Assembly: GCF_035582795.1 (NCBI RefSeq)
Contig: NW_027445624.1
Location: 2,157,089-2,221,088 of the forward strand
Source of the DNA: Mycteria americana
Lineage: Eukaryota; Chordata; Aves; Ciconiiformes; Ciconiidae
Direction of reading: 5' to 3'
DNA length: 64,000 nucleotides
This document shows, piece after piece, positions 10,933-21,739 of the stretch. A model generated the notes under the pieces. That model had not been told where the DNA came from, did no database searches, and was given only the letters and a program-made list of their open reading frames with translations. A program made the translations under genes and the position numbers. Within the stretch, counting starts at the first letter, position 1. Each line of letters starts with the position of its first letter.

Positions 10933-11843
10933 CTAAATCACTTTCCTCAGGGCATCCTTGAGCTCCTTGGTCCCCGTGCTGTAAATGAGGGCGTTCACTG
11001 TGGGAGGCACCACCGAGTACAGAACTGCTACCACCAGATTCAGGGATGGGGAGGAGATGGAGGGAGGCTTCAGGTAGGCAAACATGGCAGAGCTGGCAAA
11101 CAGGGAGACCACGGTCAGGTGAGGGAGCCACGTGGAAAAGGCTTTGTGCCGTCCCTGTTCACAGGGCAACCTCAGCGCAGCCATGAAGATCTCCACACAG
11201 GACAGCACAACGAAAATACAACACCCGAGTGCTCCAATAGCACTAAATATAAGAACCCCAAATTCCCTGAGTAAGGAGCGTGAGCAGGAGAGCTTGAGGA
11301 TCTGAGGGATTTCACAAAAGAACTGGTCCACAGCATTGCCTTGGCAGAGCGGTAGTGAAAATGTATTGGTAGTGTGCAGCATGGCATAGGGGAAATCACT
11401 GTCCCAGGCAGCTGCTGCCGCTTTGCTGCGAGCTCGGCTGTCCGGGAGGGTCCCATAGCGCAGGGGGTTGGAGATGGCATGTAGCGGTCATAGGCCATGA
11501 TGGTGAGAAGAGAAACCTCTGCTGACATCAAGAAGGCAAACAGAAACACTTGGGCAGTGCATCCTGCATAGGAAATGTCCCTGGTGTGCCAGAGGGAATT
11601 GGCCATGGATATGGGGACAGTGGTGGAGACGGAGCCCAGACCGAGGAAGGAGAGGTTAAAGTGGAAGAAGTACATGGGGGTGTGGAGGCAGCGGTCACAG
11701 GCTACGGCGGTGATGCTGAGGCCGTTGCCCAGGAGGGCAGCCAGGTAGATGCCCGGGAAGAGCCAGAGGTGCAAGAGCTGCAGCTCCTGCAGGTCTGCTC
11801 ACGCCAGGAGGAGGAACCGGGTGATGGAGCTGCTGTTGGACAT
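10933..11843 (-). pseudogene. Olfactory receptor, family 14-like, pseudogene (stop plus frameshift)
   Basis: This copy of the OR14-like gene reads right to left and carries two clear lesions. Codon 15 is TGA where the intact neighbour has a Phe codon (near 11799-11801). One base is missing immediately after the DRY codons (near 11480), which shifts the AICNPL-equivalent part into another frame. The rest aligns across the whole receptor, including LHTPMYFF, AYDRY, FSTWLPH and a changed helix 7 end (NALIYSTGT instead of NPLIYSMRN). The C-terminus is shorter than in the intact gene. A 14-bp tandem duplication just before the start has destroyed the ancestral ATG (now AAG) and created the ATG used here. 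The proposed splice acceptor is at 11881-11883. Confidence 0.92.
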
Positions 11844-11884
11844 TTGCTGTTGGACTTTTGCTGCCTGAAGGCATTGGGGCCTGT

Positions 11885-12435
11885 GTAAGAGGGAAGACAG
11901 GGAGAAGTTTTGAGAGACTTCTCAAGGAAAACCCCTAAAATCTTCTGCGGTCTCAGTGCCTTCTCCAGCACAGAGAAATAAATTCCCATCTCCCACTGCC
12001 CAAGCAGACAACCAAGATGAGAAACCTCAAAGCACAAACACCTTCCCATTCAAGTCAATGCTGCCTTGGTGTACTTCTTCAAAAGGACCCTCAGAAAGAT
12101 GCTGGGGGTGATGTGGAGCTGTGAGCAGCCCTGACACACGCAGCACCCTCACGACAGCAGAAGGACCCTGCCCTGCCGGGGGTCACTCCTTTAACCAACA
12201 GCTTCTCCCCACAGCACTGTGGGGAGCTCGCTGGGCAGGCTGAGTGCTGACCCTGGCAGGCAGCAGAGTCCCTGCCTGGCACACAGCCTCCTGGGGTGCA
12301 GGGACCCTGCTCTGAAGGACAGCCCTGGGCTGGAGCGTGTCCTTCTCCACATGAAAGAAACCCGGAGAGCCATCCTGCCAGATCCTGCCTGCTCTGGGAT
12401 GTGCCAGCTCTAGGAGACCCCTCCAGAGTACTCAA
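11885..12435. other. Upstream region of the second OR, unassigned
   Basis: I see nothing recognisable apart from its position 5' of the OR pseudogene, on that gene's upstream side. Confidence 0.4.
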
Positions 12436-12439
12436 GTGC

Positions 12440-12560
12440 ATTGCCCTGCAGCCAGAGACTTACTGTGTTAAGGGCCGTGAAGATTTCTCTTCCAGGGAGC
12501 TCTCAGCATCCTCCCACTCCACACTGCCTTTAACCTCTCTCTTGCTTCTCTCCTCTCCCC
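12440..12560 (+). repeat. OR-flank module A, copy 2
   Basis: This is the inverted partner of 3130-3245. It shares the block 'ttgccctgcagccagagact' and the downstream 'cctcccactcca' block in the same order. It lies about 0.6 kb upstream of the second OR and antisense to it, the same relative orientation as copy 1 to the intact OR. Confidence 0.55.
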
Positions 12561-13490
12561 TCGCTGCCTCACGATATGGAGAGGGAAGGTGATAACAATG
12601 TCCACAGTGTGGATGGACCAAAGGCTGCCCATCCGCAAAGACTGTCTCTGCAGCACCCTGTCCTTCCTGCAGTTTGTCTTGCAAGCCCCACAGCCCTGCA
12701 GAGTTTCTGCAGTCACCAAACATTTCTCTGGACAAGATGTCATTGCGCAGCCTCGTTTCTCTGGCCTTGGAGACTGCGGGGCAGTCTGTGGGCACCTCAT
12801 TTCCTTGTTACATTAACATCTGCCAAGCACTCCAGCATGTGAAGCAGAGTGGGGGCCCTGGGGCCCTGGTACCATGTTTACCTGTAACGAGTCTGTGCTC
12901 AGCCCCGGTGCCTCAGCTCAGATGCTGCAGCGCAAACGTGCACAGGCGGGAGGAGCTGGGGAACAGACAGGAGGAGCTGGAGCCTCCCAGCACTGTGATG
13001 GTTTGGGATGAAATTAGATGTGGTGGGACAGCTTGCTCACTTGGGGTGCTGCAGTGGAGGGATAGAGGCTCTGCAGAAGAGAGTGGCCGGGAAGGTGAGG
13101 ATGGGGGATGTCCCCAGTGTGAAGGGCCAGCTCAGATGTCTGGAGGTCTTGCAGGATGCTTAGCTTCTGTCACTGAGGATTAGAGAGGCCAGTAAGGGTG
13201 ACATCGTGTTGGCAGTTATGAACCATGCAGTGAGGGTGAGGAAGCAGGAAAAGTCTTCTGGCAGCAGCCCAAGGAAGTCTGCAGGGCAATGAGCCAGTTC
13301 CTGTGGGGGACTGTAATTGCCCTGGCATTCACGGACCAGGCAAAACAAGGTGCAAACAGTCTGCAGCACTGCGGGACACCTTCTTCATACAGCTGCCCAG
13401 TGGGCCAACAAAGGCCCTGGGTGCTCACCTGGATCCGGTACTGGCAACCAAGGACGAGCTGCTCAGGGATGTGATAATCACGATAAACAA
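12561..13490. other. Unassigned intergenic DNA
   Basis: Only overlapping short open frames are present. No family or repeat is recognised. Confidence 0.4.
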
Positions 13491-13496
13491 CTCCTC

Positions 13497-13513
13497 ACAC
13501 ACACACACACACA
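13497..13513. repeat. (CA)n microsatellite
   Basis: About eight CA units in a row. Confidence 0.9.
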
Positions 13514-14037
13514 GAGACTGGAAATGGGAATGAAAGAAATGATGTAGGGACAATACTGTCTGAGAGGTGTTGCCATTAGATGACAACAGTTAGAAAGGAG
13601 AGAAAAAGTATTGTTCTAACAACTTCATGGCAGACTATAATACTGAGAAATTATAAGTGTCTTGTCAAGGAAGAATGAAGGAAAGGAGTAACATGAAAGA
13701 AATAAGAGTTTAGCATCATGAAGAAGAGGAAGACCTTATTTTAGAGCATGTTACTGCTGCTGCTGTTAGTGAGAGTAGAAATAAGGCAAATCCCAGGGTG
13801 GGTTGTCCCCAGCTGGCAGCTCAGCCCCCACGCAGCTGCTGGCTCAGTCCCCCTGAGCTGGAGGGGGGAGAGCATTGGAAGGGCAAAGTGAGAAAGAGTC
13901 GTGGGTGAAGAGAAAGGCAGTTTAATAAGTGAAGCAAAGGTGCGTGCGCAAGCAAAAGGGAGTAAGGAATTGCTATCAGTTTGTTTTGAATGCTCTGCCT
14001 TTGGAGAGGGGAGTGAATGGGCTCCTCTTTTGCTGGA

Positions 14038-14112
14038 GCCATAGAAGGGTTTGGGTTGTAAGGGAGCTGCAAGGTCCTGTAGTTGCAAGCCCCCTGTCAC
14101 GGGCAGGGAAAG
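14038..14112 (-). mobile_element. CR1-like 3' tail next to the tRNA
   Basis: On the plus strand 'catagaagggtttgggttg' followed by 'agccccctgtcacgggcag' parallels the CR1 terminus (catagaa-ggtttgggttgg ... ccccctgccatgggcag). It is diverged but collinear, and ends about 8 nt from the tRNA 3' end. Confidence 0.5.
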
Positions 14113-14119
14113 GGGAAGG

Positions 14120-14193
14120 CGTCCCTGGGTGGGCTCGAACCACCAGCCTTTCGGTTAACAGCCGAACGCGCTAACCAATTGCGCCACAGAGAC
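14120..14193 (-). tRNA. tRNA-Asn (anticodon GTT)
   Basis: The minus strand folds into a complete 74-nt cloverleaf. The acceptor stem GTCTCTG pairs with CAGGGAC (one G-U pair) and the D-arm stem is GCGC/GCGC. The anticodon loop CTGTTAA carries GTT, and the T-arm is GGTGG/CCACC around TTCGAGC. Both internal polymerase III promoter boxes are intact (TGGCGCAATTGG and GGTTCGAGC). There is no T-run just downstream: the first TTTT on this strand is near 13957, about 160 nt away. Transcription would therefore run through the CR1-like tail. It may be a functional gene, or the head of a recent SINE-like insertion. Confidence 0.9.
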
Positions 14194-14349
14194 TCCCAAA
14201 GTGAGCTATGGAGTGCTTCCCATCGGCAGGCAGATGTTTGGCCATTTCTGGGGAAGCAGAGCTTCGTCACCCACAGTGGGGACTTGGCAAGAGAAACACC
14301 ACAACCCGGAGTGTCCACCCTTCATCCTTCTTTCCCTGAGCACCGGACC

Positions 14350-16105
14350 TTCCCTCCCATGGCATTTCTGGTAGCAGTCCTCTCTCATTCCCTGCCCTCT
14401 GCACACCATCCATCTGCAATACAAAGCTGGCCACCAAAGCAACTCCTCCTGCAGCCTTGCACAAGCGCTTACACCTCAAAGAGCACAGACGTGCCTCGGC
14501 GAGGTCCTCCCCTCACCAAGATGCACTTCCTCAACTGGTGTTTTTACGATGCACGAATGGTGACTGCAGAAACGTGGTCATCCCCTGAGGATGAGAGGGA
14601 AAGCCTTGAGAGCTTCTTAGCTTCTCAGGTAGTGATCAGGCAGTGATTGGCAGTGCGTACGGATGCGAGAGAGGGTGTAGGGAACTTGTCAAGAAGCAAG
14701 GCGATGGTTGAGGGCTGTAGCAAATACTTCCAACCTTGTGTGAGCCCAGCTATGGAAAGCCGTTGATGTCTGTGGGTGGAGGAGGAATAGGTCTGCCCTG
14801 GGAATGTGGCTGAAGGCCCCTGCACAAAGGAGAGGTTCCCATCCTGTGTGCATGCCTCAGCCTGGGAGATGGGGAATGCCCTCTGCTGTGGGGTGGCTAG
14901 ACAGTGCTCAACATGCCCCATGAGCTGACCTTCCTCTCTTCCTCTCCTTCACTCCCCACCCTTGGATGCACCTCAGGAAGCTTTTCACTCCTGTAGAGGC
15001 CGGTTCATTCTTGCAGTACCTGCAGTTCAGGAACTTGGCACCAGAGGGCTCATTAACATGCAAAATGCCATGCCAAGCCAAGTCTCCCTGCATAATTCTC
15101 CCTAATGCTTCAAGTCTCGTGGGGCTGAGTTGAGAGACTCCAGGAGTGCAGCCAAACTGAGAAGATTTCAGGAATAAATACTGAAATACTTTTCCTTTTG
15201 CTGAAGGAAAACCTTCAGCGAGATACGTAGGAAGGGACAGGTAGGAACATAATTCAGGATTTGGCTGAAGGCAGCATCAGGCAGACTGCAGAGAGTTGAG
15301 AAGGGGCCCTTGAAGGAGTACATGCGGAAAGATGTGACAGGGTAGTGAGAGTCGATGCAGAGGAAGATCAATATTTCTTCTCCTGAACATAGTATGCGGG
15401 CTGGAAATTTCCATGTTGGCACCATGGCATCACGTCACCCACATTAACTGTGGTGATTTCCGTGTATGGGGCTTTATTTATCAGAGACCCCAGGCATGGG
15501 TCAGTGACTTGAGGCACCACAGCTGTGAGCTGCAACTGCCTTGGGCAGAACTTGTCCTGAGACCAAAGCTCTCCCTCCCTGCTTGGTAATGGCACTAACC
15601 AGCCATGTGTCAGACAAACGTGGGCACCAAACGAGCTCCACCCACCCGAGCCTTGCACAAGACTGGGATTCAAGGAGGACAGATGTGCCTGAGGGAGGCC
15701 TTCCCCTCACCTAGAAGCCTTTCCCAAATTGGTGCTTTGGGATCCATGAATGCTGAACGGAGAGACATGGCCATTTCTGGAAGGGGGGATGGAAAGCCCT
15801 GCTGGGAAACCTGGCTGCTGCCTGGTGCGGGTCCAGGGAATCACCCTCCAAGGATGCACATGTTGCTCAGGAAGCTGTCCCAAACCAGAGACTAACTGCA
15901 AGAGCAAGGGCTACTTGTCACCCACGGACCCAACCTTTCCTTTTTGCTCTTCCCAGGGAGTTCTCAATCCAGAACTTTGGCTTTCCTCATTGGTCTCCAA
16001 TGGTGATTTATTTTTATTGTTGATGGTATCACCTATCCATCTGGAAGTTGCATTTAGGCGTCTTGCTCATCCTGTGGGACTCAGCATGTAGACCTAAGAC
16101 ATTGT
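14350..16105. other. Unassigned intergenic DNA
   Basis: The stretch has long but featureless open frames on both strands, for example 14083-14646. None resembles a known family and nothing else is recognised. Confidence 0.4.
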
Positions 16106-16109
16106 AACA

Positions 16110-16800
16110 GCTTTTTGCAGAATCACAGAACCACAGAATTACAGAATGACCTTTGGGACCTTTGGAGATCACCTGGTCCAACCCCCAGCTCAAGTAGGGC
16201 CACGTGGAGTGCTTACCCAGGACCATGTCCAGGTGACTTTTAACTATCTCCAAGGGTGGAGACACCTCACTGGGAAACCTCTGCCAGTGCTTGCTCACTC
16301 TCACAGTGAAAGAAATGTTCCCTGATGTTCACAGGGACCCTCCTATGTTTCAGTGAGTGCCCATTGCCCCTTGTCCTGTCACTGGGCACCTCTGAAAGAG
16401 CCTGGCTCCATCCTCTTTGAACCTTCCCTTCAGCTATTTATATATTTTGATTAGATGCCCCTTGAGCCTTCTCTTCCCCAGGCTGGATAGTCCCAGCTCC
16501 CTCAGCTTCTCCTAGAGAGATGCTCCAGTCTCTTCATCATCTTTGTGGCCCGTCATTGGCCTCTCTCCAGTGTGTCCATGTCTCTCCTGTACTGAGGAGC
16601 CAAGAACTGGACCCACTACTCCAGCTGTGGCCTCATCAGTGCTGAATAAAGGGGAAAGATCACCTCCCCCCAGATGCTGGCAATATTTGTCAATACAGCC
16701 CAGCATACCGTTTGCTTTGTTTCCCACAAGGGCATGTTGCTGGCTCACGGGCAATCTCGTGTCCACCAAAATTTCCAGGGCTGTTTCTACCAAGTGGCTT
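16110..16800 (-). mobile_element. CR1 LINE 3' fragment, antisense
   Basis: It starts with the CR1 terminus on the plus strand ('cagaatcacagaaccacag') and runs into the reverse-transcriptase C-terminal region ('cctcatcagtgctgaataaa' and 'ggcatgttgctggctcacgg'). It appears closest to the copy at 27600-29240 and so is probably the same subfamily. Confidence 0.88.
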
Positions 16801-16859
16801 TGGGGAGACCAAGGAACAGCATTCCCACACCTTCCAGGAGGCAACCCGAAGAGTCAGGC

Positions 16860-17072
16860 TCTTCACTGCAGTTCATGATGGGAGGATGAGGGCCAATGAG
16901 CAAGGAGAAGGCTTCCCAGAGAGCTGGGGCCATCTCCATCTTTGGAGGTTTTCAGGCCCCAAATGTAAAAAGTGCTGTGCTAGCTGGTGTGACCTGATAG
17001 CTGGCCCTCCTAGGAGCAGAAGATTGGGCTAGCGACCTCCCGAGGTCCCTTCCCGCCTGAAGGATTCTGTGT
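16860..17072 (+). mobile_element. CR1 3' fragment, sense
   Basis: The CR1 'cttcccagagagctgggg' block is followed by 'gacctcccgaggtcccttcc' and a final 'gattctgtg'. It is a short, diverged copy facing opposite to the preceding one. Confidence 0.7.
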
Positions 17073-17079
17073 TTCCATC

Positions 17080-17635
17080 TGCTACAGGGCTCTTCCCTTG
17101 ATGGTGGTAGGCAAAGCACTCAGGTTCCCCGTGACCATGGAAATAAGTCAGACCTAAGGATGGCCAGATCAACTGCAGCTTTGTGTCCCAGTCCAGTTGG
17201 TCTTTCCCAGGTGAAGGGCTGCTTGGCAGATGACACCCCCCAAACAGCCATGACCGTATCCTTGGCTTCACCTTGTCTTTTCTTTTCACCTCTTTTGCCC
17301 CTCTCAAGGTCTTCCCTTTGATCATGCTCATGCCCTCCCAAACCAACAGCCCACCCCGGTTTACCCTGTCCTCATTGGCCCTGGTTTTGCCTGCTTTGTA
17401 CCCTCACTTGGTGTTTCTGGGATGGTCACCATGGTAATAGCTACCTCAGTGTCCAATTTGGTTTAACTGGTATCTCCTCTTCTACTTTTTTATCTGCTGT
17501 GTCCTTTATATTCCTCATGCTGTGATCTTCTTAGAGACACCACGAGTCAGGTGAGCCATCTGCACGCACACACTAACAGCTGACACAAGGGAGCTTCAGT
17601 CCAAGTGGACCTTGAGGAACTCAGGGATTTGGCCA
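17080..17635. other. Unassigned intergenic DNA
   Basis: Nothing recognisable between two CR1 copies. Confidence 0.4.
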
Positions 17636-17639
17636 ATAG

Positions 17640-18115
17640 AAACCTCAAGAAGTTTTCCAAGGAGAAGGGATCTTCTCCTTCTGAACTCCTGATCTTTTGA
17701 TTTTCTACATTAGGGGGCAAAACAACCCCGTACATCAAGGCAGGGTTGGTCCTGAAGTGGATGAGAGCAACCTTGAGGAGAAGGGCCTGGGCATTACGAG
17801 GGATACCATAGGGGGCAGTGGTGCTAAACATGAATATGGCCATGTGCATATTGGGCTGCACTGAGGGGAGCAAGGCCACCCAGGCAAGGGGCCTTATCAC
17901 CCCCCACCCCCGACTCAGCACTGGTGTGGCCACATCTGGAATAGTGTGTCCCAGTGTGGGGCTCCCTGTTCTGGAGGAGTGGGGAGGAACTGGAGAAGGC
18001 CCATAGGACGTCTGCCAAGATGGGGCTAGGGGCCATGTGTGGAAAGGCTGAGAGGAGGGGACTTCATTGGCCTCATGAAGTGGAGGCTCAGGGAAGTAGA
18101 GTAGTAGCTTGGGAA
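17640..18115 (+). mobile_element. CR1 RT-region fragment, sense
   Basis: The blocks 'aacaaccccgtacatcaagg', then '...gagaagggcctgggcatta' and 'gtgtggccacatctggaata', follow the order of the CR1 reverse-transcriptase C-terminal region. It is heavily mutated. Confidence 0.65.
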
Positions 18116-18119
18116 AGCT

Positions 18120-20035
18120 TGAGGGTTACTTTCAGAGACGATTGCATGTTTTTTGGTAGTGGGAAAGAGCGTGAGAAAGGAAAACCACAAAAAAGTGCAG
18201 GTGTGGATGTCCAGATGGACGTGAGGAGACAGAAATGTCTCTGGAAGGGTAGCGCTTTGGCCCAACAGGTCACTGAGAGGGAGTCTGGGTTATCCCATGA
18301 TTTTGTGTTTGAAGGAGCAGCCAGTGAGGATGGAGGGACATCAGTAAAGGTAGGGACATGGCGGGGGGAGAGCAAGGTGGGGAAGTGTGTTGGATGTCTA
18401 CAGCCTGCAGGGAAAGAGGCGCAGGCACGGGACAGTGTAGGACAGCCTATGGTGGAGATGGCCAAGGGTGCTGGCAAGGCTGAAAGGCCCTGAGAGAACT
18501 GAGGTCTTTGTCCCCCTTGGCTATGGCTGCTGTCTCTGCCCCCAAGGCCTATGAGGAGACGCATTGCCCTCATGGCACTGAGGCCACATTGCCTCCTTGC
18601 ACAAGAGGTGTCATACTGTTGTCCTTCACGTGGCATCACACCCCCTCCCCTTCCCAGGAAGAGCCCTGAGCCATGTGTGAGGGACAGGCTCTCCCTGCTG
18701 AGGGGCTGGGGTCAGGGCTTGGCATTCGGCTTGACAAAGCACACCAAGGCTTTACTCCGCACCAGGGCCACCGGCACTTGGCCTTTGCCTGCCTGGCATC
18801 ACCGCCTCCAATGTTCTGCTCTAACGAGTCCATGGGGAGGCTGCATTGGCAACGGCCCTCAGTGGGGCTCATTAATACTCCAAGAAACTTCAGCGTTTGC
18901 TTCTGACTTTGACTCCTTGAGCAGTTTGTGCAACCTCCTCTCAGCATTGCAGGTCCATGGACTCAGCATCAACTACACCATGGGGCTCATTAGAAGGCAG
19001 AGAGCCCTCAGGTGCCTTGTCTCTTCCCATAATTTTCTTCAAGTCTTCCAGCCTTCTATAGCTAATTGGAGAGGTTTCAGGATGGTAGTTAAAGGGGAAG
19101 AGTTCAAGGAGCTTTTAAGAGAAAAGGATTTTTACTCTTTAAGGTCATTTTTATTTATTTTTTTGTTTACAGAAGAAGGAATAGCAGCATTCTGCAAGTG
19201 ATCTTGATCCAGAGGGTCACCTAAGCAGATACGGGCAGGTATGAAAAGCAGTCCCTTGATGTCAGACACTGTATCAACAACCTTGCTCCTCTCCTCCCCA
19301 ACCCCACCATTTCTCTCATCAGCCCCCTGCGGGCCACTGGCATCACTTGTCCTCACATCAGCCTTCTCCACTGAAGTCTGCAGCTGGATGTTACAGCTCC
19401 TGGGCACCAAGTCCCACCTGCTTTCCTCAGAGAAGTGGCTGCACACAGGCACAGGAGGACTTCTCCTCCTTGCCAAAAAGCAACAGTTACACCTGATGTA
19501 ATCCAACAAGCTTTAAAACACTCTTCTCCACTGTATGCCAAGTCCAAGCTGCATCGAATGAGGTCCATCTTCCACAAGGGGTATCTGTACGAGAACTGTT
19601 TTAGACAGAGAGCTAGGAAAGGACAGATATAAACATAATTAAGGAGTTGACTCCAGAGTTAATTAGATTTCTCAGAGACGGGGCAAGCTACTAACTCCCT
19701 GAAGCTCAAAGCAGCCACAGGATAGTTTGGAGGTGTCTGAAGGGACAAAGAGCAAGGGGAGGTGGAAATCTGGAGAGCCATGGGAAGGGCCAGAGTGAGT
19801 GGGCTGTGGTGCCTGAAAGCCGTGGGGGGACAGTCCCAGGCAGACCCCTCCTGACCATTCACCATCTCCATGGGAACCGGTCACCCAGGTCAGGCATCCT
19901 TCCCCAACACATCGCCCCATACCCTCCTCCCCTGAGCCCATGGAGAACCCAGGAACAGCAGCACAGACTTGTAGGGGCATCATGTCCCCCCGTGTAGGGG
20001 AAGAGAAGCCCGACATCTGGACACTGGCACCGAGG
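18120..20035. other. Unassigned intergenic DNA downstream of the third OR
   Basis: I see no gene or nameable repeat. A short A/T-rich low-complexity patch lies near 19140-19168. Confidence 0.4.
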
Positions 20036-20043
20036 AAATCCCT

Positions 20044-20049
20044 TTTATT
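20044..20049 (-). promoter_or_regulatory. Candidate polyadenylation signal of the third OR
   Basis: Minus-strand AATAAA lies 209 nt after the stop, in the GTAATAAAA core shared with the other family-14-like ORs. Confidence 0.5.
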
Positions 20050-20257
20050 ACAGAGGTGCAACACTGGAGACCACCTGTACCATCATGCCAGAGACACGTA
20101 CAAAGGTCGCTGGGTCAGACAGACTGCGTTCATGTCTCTGCAGAAGTGAAGCAAATGCAGACATTGCTGGACAACCATGATTATCACAAACCAAATGCCC
20201 AAGGCAAAGGAGGTTCCTGAGATGAACGGGAAATCCCTGTGAAGAGACATGGGCAGC

Positions 20258-21202
20258 TTATTGCTGCTGAAAGACAAGTGGCTGAATCAGCTTCTTCAGT
20301 GTGTCTTTGAGCTCCTGGATTCTCATGCTGTAGATGAGGGGGTTCAACGCTGGGGGCACCAGCGAGTACAGAGCAGCCATCACCAGATCCCGTGATTGGG
20401 AGGAGGTGGAGGGGGGCTTCAGGTAGGCGAACATGCCAGTGCTGACAAGCAGGGAGACCACAGCCAGGTGAGGGAGGCACGTGGAAAAGGCTTTGTGCCA
20501 TCCCTGCTCAGAAAGGAACCTCAACACGGCCCTGAAGAGCTGCACATAGGACAGCACAATGAAAATAAAGCACCCAAAAGCAAGAGAGACATTATCTACA
20601 AGAAGTCCTACAAGAAGTCCCACCCTGAGGTGGGAGTTGGAGCAGGAGAGCTTGAGGATCTGGGGCAGTTCACAGAAGAAGTGGTCAAGGGCATTGCCTT
20701 GGCAGAGCGGTAGTGAAAATGTATTGGCAGTGTGCAGCGTGGCATAGAGGAAACCACTGCCCCAGGCAGCTGCTGCCATGTGGACACAAGCTCGGCTGTC
20801 CAGGAGGGTCCCGTAATGCAGAGGTTTGCAGATGGCAACGTAGTGGTCATAGGCCATGATGGTGAGAAGAAAATATTGCCCTCCAATCACGAAGAGAAAG
20901 AAAAGGACCTGGGCAGCACATCCTGCCTAGGAAAGAGTCCTGGTGTCCCAGAGGGAATTGGCCATGGATTTGGGGACAGCAGTGGAGATGGAGCCCAAGC
21001 CGAGGAGGGAGAGGTTGAAGAGGAAGAAGTACCTGGGGGTGTGGAGGCAGTGGTCGCAGGCTATGGTGGTGATGATGAGGATGCTGCCCAGAAGGGCAGA
21101 CGGGTAGATGGCTGGGAAGAGCCAGAAGTGCAAGAGCTTCTGCTGCCGTGTGTCTGCAAACACCACGAGGAGGAACTGGGGGATAGAGCTGCTGTTGGCC
21201 AT
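20258..21202 (-). pseudogene. Olfactory receptor, family 14-like, with one premature stop
   Basis: The start at 21202 gives MANSSS and the frame stays open to the natural stop at 20258, except for one TAG at 20927-20929. That codon corresponds to the Tyr before GGC/AGC at the top of helix 3 in the intact neighbour. Without it the receptor would be 314 residues of normal layout. The DRY motif is altered to DHY (MAYDHYVAICKPLHYG) and the PMYFF-like motif to PRYFF. Other motifs are kept (FSTCLPH, NPLIYSMRI). A splice acceptor CAG ends at 21226, 23 nt before the start, as in the intact gene. The upstream flank is interrupted by a large CR1 element. It could be a segregating pseudogene, or the stop could be a sequencing error. 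Confidence 0.88.
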
Positions 21203-21739
21203 TTGCTGCCTCAGGGCATGGGACACTGTTTGAGAGGGAAAAGAGAATGAGGAGTTACGAGACAGTTCTCTGAGAAAATCAAAGGAATTTCTCATGGATC
21301 CTGCCCTTGCTACGCTCACCCCTTTTGCCTTTTCCTCAAGGCCTTCCTTCAGCTCCGTGCCTGGAGCTCTGGTTAGTACTTGCTGAGTGTGCCGTGAGAA
21401 GCAGAGCCTCTGCTGACTGGCTGCCCAGGAATCAGCCCTGCTCTGCAGCAGTGGCTTCATGGGAATCACAGAATCACAGAATCGTATGGGTTGGAAAAGA
21501 CCTTTAAGATCATCGAGTCCAACCGTAAACCTAACCCTACCAAGCCCACCACTAAACCATGTCCCTAAGCACCTCATCCAAACGTCTTTTAAATACTTCC
21601 AGGGATGGTGACTCAACCACTTCCCTGGGCAGCCTATTCCCATGCTTGATAACCCTTTCAGTGAAGAAAAATTTCCTAATATCCAATCTAAACCTCCCCT
21701 GAGGCAACTTGAGGCCATTGCCTCTCGTCCTATCACTTG

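Larger units (their letters stand above)
13977..14204 (-). mobile_element. tRNA-Asn / CR1-tail composite insertion (SINE-like)
   Basis: The segment sits inside an LTR and is flanked by a 5-bp GCTAT direct repeat (13972-13976 and 14205-14209), consistent with a target-site duplication. On the minus strand the order is 11 nt of leader, a perfect-looking 74-nt tRNA-Asn, then about 70 nt resembling the CR1 3' end, then about 60 nt of unassigned sequence. A tRNA head followed by a LINE 3' tail is the classic SINE architecture. The unassigned last part, and the lack of the usual CR1 terminal microsatellite, argue for caution. Confidence 0.5.
13790..14345 (-). mobile_element. Old ERV LTR, antisense, interrupted at 13977-14204
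   Basis: The two halves match the LTR family seen in full at 35661-36229 and 41680-42206. The left half holds the U5 and polyadenylation part ('ggcagtttaataagtgaagc', reverse complement of ATTAAACTG). The right half resumes with 'ttcccatcggcaggcagatg' and continues to the cctccttctttccc block. A 228-bp foreign segment separates them, flanked by GCTAT on both sides. The far left and right parts of the LTR are missing or too diverged. Confidence 0.7.

Noticed and set aside
14083-14646. 187-codon open frame covering the tRNA
   Set aside because: It crosses the antisense tRNA, the CR1-like tail and an LTR half, so it is a chance frame across repeats.
17547-17933. Minus-strand open frame of 128 codons
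   Set aside because: It lies on the antisense of a decayed CR1 copy and has no gene-like feature.
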